DNA from: JASGIT01 sp047601665
GTDB taxonomy: Bacteria > Pseudomonadota > Gammaproteobacteria > Burkholderiales > Burkholderiaceae_C
NCBI GenBank assembly: GCA_047601665.1
Contig: JASGIT010000001.1
Coordinates: 2,728,001-2,792,000, forward strand
Direction of reading: 5' to 3'
DNA length: 64,000 nt
Translations under genes and position numbers: made by a program
Shown here: piece after piece, positions 61,863 through 64,000 of the stretch
How the letters are laid out: each line of letters begins with the position of its first letter
Numbering within the stretch: position 1 is the first letter of the stretch
The notes under the pieces: model-generated
The model's input: the letters and a program-made list of their open reading frames with translations, nothing else
Database searches by the model: none
Told to the model about the DNA's origin: nothing

Positions 61863-62560
61863 ATGCTGATAACCCTGCACAAGAGCGCCCGTACCACGCC
61901 TGCGGTACGCGCCGAGATCGCCGCCAGCCCAGAGACAGCCGCCGTGCTGGCTCAGCGCTACGGCATCACCGAGCAGACGGTCTACAAGTGGAAGAAGCGA
62001 GAGGTCTTCGGCGACCGCTCGCACACGTTACGAGCCCGGCTATGTGCACGTGGACGTGAAGTACTTGCCCCAGATGCAGGACGAGCGCAGCCGACGCTAC
62101 CTGTTCGTGGCCATCGACCGGGCCACGGGCTGGGTGTTCGTGCAACTCAAGGCCAACAAGACTGCGGCCAGTGCACGGGCCTTCCTCCAGGCACTGCACC
62201 AAGCCTGCCCGATCAGGAGCACCAAGTTGCTGACCGACAACGGCAAGGAGTTCACCGACCGGCTGTTCGCCAGCAAGGCGCGTGAGGCTAGCGGCCACCA
62301 TGAGTTCGACCAGCTGTGCCAGGAGTTGGGCATAGAGCACCGCCTGACCAAGCCCAGAACCCCCAGAACCAATGGCATGGTCGAGCGCTTCAATGGCCGC
62401 ATCGCCGATGTTCTGAAGATGCATCAGTTCAACGGCCGAGAGGACTTGGAGCAGACCTTGATGGCCCTGTACAACTACCAACTGCCTCAGTCAGCGCTGG
62501 GAGCAAAACCCCTGTGCAGACCATGAAAGACTGGCATCAGTCACCTGGTCGCAAGCATAC
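61863..62560 (+). mobile_element. IS481-type transposase, internally deleted and frameshifted
   Basis: N-terminus LITLHKSARTTPAVRAEIAA with helix-turn-helix ETAAVLAQRYGITEQTVYKW, ending at DRSHT (~62027). The sequence then jumps to EPGYVHVDVKYLPQM in another frame: roughly 300 bases that encode the middle of the family protein are missing. The catalytic core follows: YLFVAIDRATGWVFVQLKAN, STKLLTDNGKEFTDRLFASK and TPRTNGMVERFNGRI, containing the DDE residues. A one-base loss near 62508 breaks the end (LPQSALGAK, then MKDWHQ). Inactive remnant. Confidence 0.85.
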
Positions 62561-62569
62561 GCGCTTCGG

Positions 62570-63290
62570 CGAGCCAGACCCAGGCCACAGGAGCCCAATC
62601 GGAGCGGTCGGACTGGAGCATGGCATTGTCTTTAGGTATCTCCCCGAGGACACCCAGTCTGCAATCCTGGCAGCTCCCACCCAGGACATCAAGCATCAAC
62701 TGGCGATGGCTGCCGGCGACGCTCTGCCCGTGATCGCGCAGATGCACGAGCACTTCATCGTGGCTCCCGCTCGCCGCTTGGCCAGTGGGGTGGCTTTTCC
62801 CAAACTGGCCACGCTCGACGAGTTCCCTGTGCCCGGCGTGCTCAAGGAAACTGATCGCGTGTGGCTGCGCCCCAGCCAGCCTGTCACGGCCATCACACTC
62901 CATGCGCGGCCCCATGGCCCCGCTGTGGTGGTGACCTATGCCGATGGACACGCACTGCACTTTCAGAGCAAGACGGCAGTTGCAATAGTGAGGAAGGGGC
63001 GAACAAGTTGCTGCGTCACATGCAGCGGGCTGCCTACATATTGGGACTCACGGGCGAAGACTAGGCGAGTTCAAGGCCGAGCGGGTCATCGCGCTGCCCG
63101 TGGCGCGAGCCGGCGCCCGGCGGCATACAGGCCTGCTGGCCCAGATGCTCGTCAGTGTCGTGTCGTTCATCGACGCAGCGCTGGCCACCTCCAAGCGCAA
63201 GCCCAAGGCCGCCCAGGCCAAAGAATGGGGCCATCGTTCGCTCCCATGGGTTCACTGCTCGGGTGCTCAAACAGGCCGCAGCGAAAAGAC
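62570..63290 (+). other. Unidentified degraded coding sequence
   Basis: About 700 bases with no recognised gene. One plus-strand frame runs protein-like from the IS end: LEHGIVFRYLPEDTQSAILA, IKHQLAMAAGDALPVIAQMH, VAFPKLATLDEFPVPGVLKE and HGPAVVVTYADGHALHFQSK, then breaks near 62995; another frame continues EEGANKLLRHMQRAAYILGL (TGED) and stops at 63064. A further stretch ALPVARAGARRHTGLLAQML follows. Probably one or two decayed accessory genes. I cannot name the family. Confidence 0.4.
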
Positions 63291-63292
63291 CT

Positions 63293-63647
63293 TGAAAGGG
63301 ATGGGCCTGGCGCAGTTGTGCCAAGTACGGCGTGAGCACGTCGGACGGGGCGTTGCGCTGTTTCGCCAGGGCCTCGTAGTAGGATGAAGTGCCCTTCTCT
63401 CCGGCCTGCATGGCCGCAGTGGCGCGCTCGATGGAATTGATGATCGAGCGCGTGGCGCCGTCGAGCTTGTCGGCAGCGGCTGGGCCTTGTCGCCGATCTT
63501 TCCAACGGCGTCACTGGCCTTGCTGGCGCCGCGTTCGACTGCATCGCCCATCTTCTGGGCGTTTTGGCCGATCTGGGCGAACTTCGACGAGGCTTCGTCC
63601 TGCGCGCCGACGACGATATTGGCGTGTGGGTTGGTTCGTTCTGACAT
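63293..63647 (-). pseudogene. Phage tail tape-measure protein, N-terminal fragment, frameshifted
   Basis: Minus strand from 63647: SERTNPHANIVVGAQDEASS, KFAQIGQNAQKMGDAVERGA, then a one-base loss after KIGDKAQ near 63482; it continues in the next frame as ADKLDGATRSIINSIERATA, MQAGEKGTSSYYEALAKQRN and LTPYLAQLRQA before the homology ends near 63293. This pattern (small polar N-terminus, SIERATAAMQAGEKGTSSYY) is typical of lambda/HK97-type tape-measure proteins in Burkholderiales prophages. No other phage genes are adjacent. Confidence 0.65.
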
Positions 63648-63776
63648 GTTTTCGGTTTGCTGCGCGACGGTGTCGTTGCTGTCGTCTGGACTCCGCGCGG
63701 CGCGGCCCGCCGCATCATTTCAATGAGGTATGCCAATGAACGCGAACGTGCGCGGCTTCAAGGCCGATTGGGTTGA
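63645..63776 (+). pseudogene. brnT: BrnT toxin, C-terminal fragment
   Basis: About 40 codons: VFGLLRDGVVAVVWTPRGAA, RRIISMRYANERERARLQGR, then a stop at 63774-63776. The VWTPRGAARRIISMRYANERE stretch matches the end of BrnT ribonuclease toxins. Its upstream part has been replaced: the homology stops at the start codon of the tape-measure fragment on the other strand. It overlaps brnA by 41 bases, as in normal brnTA operons. Confidence 0.7.
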
Positions 63777-64000
63777 TCCGGACGATGCACCGGAACTGAC
63801 GGAAGAAATGCTGGAGCGGGGAGTCTTCTCTGTCGATGGCAAGCAGGTGTCGCGCGAGGAGTCTGCGGCGGCCTTCAAGAAGCGCATGGGGCGCCCGCCT
63901 GTTGCGGTGAAGCGGCCCACCCTGAACATGCGCATTGACCCGGACGTGCTGGAGGCGCTGAAGGCATCCGGACGCGGCTGGCAAACTCGGGTCAATGAGC
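63736..64000 (+). CDS. brnA: BrnA antitoxin, runs off the window
   Basis: 88 codons seen, C-terminus not in the window. NANVRGFKADWVDPDDAPEL, TEEMLERGVFSVDGKQVSRE and the ribbon-helix-helix part RPTLNMRIDPDVLEALKASG (RGWQTRVNE) match the BrnA family, which neutralises BrnT and represses the operon. With BrnT broken, this is an orphan antitoxin unless the toxin lies elsewhere. Start at 63736 chosen because GAGGT lies 8 bases upstream and the family begins here. Confidence 0.82.
   Translation, partial: MNANVRGFKADWVDPDDAPELTEEMLERGVFSVDGKQVSREESAAAFKKRMGRPPVAVKRPTLNMRIDPDVLEALKASGRGWQTRVNE

Overview
The window looks like a chromosome segment of a high-GC betaproteobacterium of the family Comamonadaceae, probably near Acidovorax, Alicycliphilus or Diaphorobacter. 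This rests on gene content and order: tctDE with Bug-type carriers, tRNA-Leu-tig-clpP-clpX-lon-tRNA-Gly-tRNA-Cys, hpnCDE without a cyclase beside it, and many taurine and sulfonate genes. A dispersed palindromic intergenic repeat (arms AGCGCTT/AAGCGCT, often followed by GGCAGCTAT) points the same way. Genus is inference; no search was run.

Layout. 1-2 kb: tail of xanthine dehydrogenase and an NCS2 purine permease. 2-9 kb: MATE and EamA exporters, an FMN lactate-dehydrogenase-like enzyme, and a NepI-like exporter plus Tat-exported hydrolase divergent from a LysR regulator. 9-17 kb: an Hsp15-like S4 protein, the TctD/TctE two-component system, a divergent porin and a tripartite tricarboxylate carrier (TctC, TctB, TctA) with a second TctC-type binding protein. 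17-22 kb: aldo/keto reductase, SYLF lipoprotein, DedA-rhodanese fusion, a small monooxygenase-fold protein, ferrochelatase and a HAD hydrolase. 22-25 kb: hpnC-hpnD-hpnE, squalene synthesis for hopanoids. 25-29.7 kb: a two-gene RND efflux operon. 29.7-36 kb: tRNA-Leu, trigger factor, ClpP, ClpX, Lon, tRNA-Gly and tRNA-Cys, a conserved protein-quality-control block.

From about 36.1 to 40.8 kb, starting next to tRNA-Cys, lies a zone of decay: an integrase stub, two fragments of an IS3-family (IS2-group) element, a decapitated excisionase-like gene, a broken HigBA-type toxin/antitoxin pair, a sulfate-binding-protein pseudogene joined in frame to an intact molbindin domain, a CysB-type regulator, the tail of an alpha/beta hydrolase and the tail of SufS. 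After it come a ParD-like/methionine aminopeptidase pair, a PAS-GGDEF-EAL protein and a CYTH-CHAD protein.

From 46 to 61.7 kb is a large organosulfur-scavenging locus. tauD (frameshifted) and tauA-tauB are divergent. Instead of tauC there follow two MetQ-type binding proteins, MetN, MetI, two SfnB-type flavoproteins, a third MetQ-type protein, an NtaA/SnaA/DszA-type monooxygenase, an MsuE-type FMN reductase and SsuD. tauC appears only after these, about 10.9 kb from tauB, followed by acireductone dioxygenase (mtnD). The logic is uptake of sulfur compounds, FMNH2 supply by the reductase and oxidative C-S cleavage by the monooxygenases. The last 2.2 kb is again a mosaic of mobile debris: a deleted IS481-type transposase, a tape-measure fragment, a BrnT tail and a BrnA antitoxin that runs off the window.

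Many genes here are frameshifted. In the 36-40.8 and 61.8-63.8 kb zones several lesions per gene indicate true decay. Single small indels (tauD, one unpaired C in tRNA-Leu) could instead be sequence errors.
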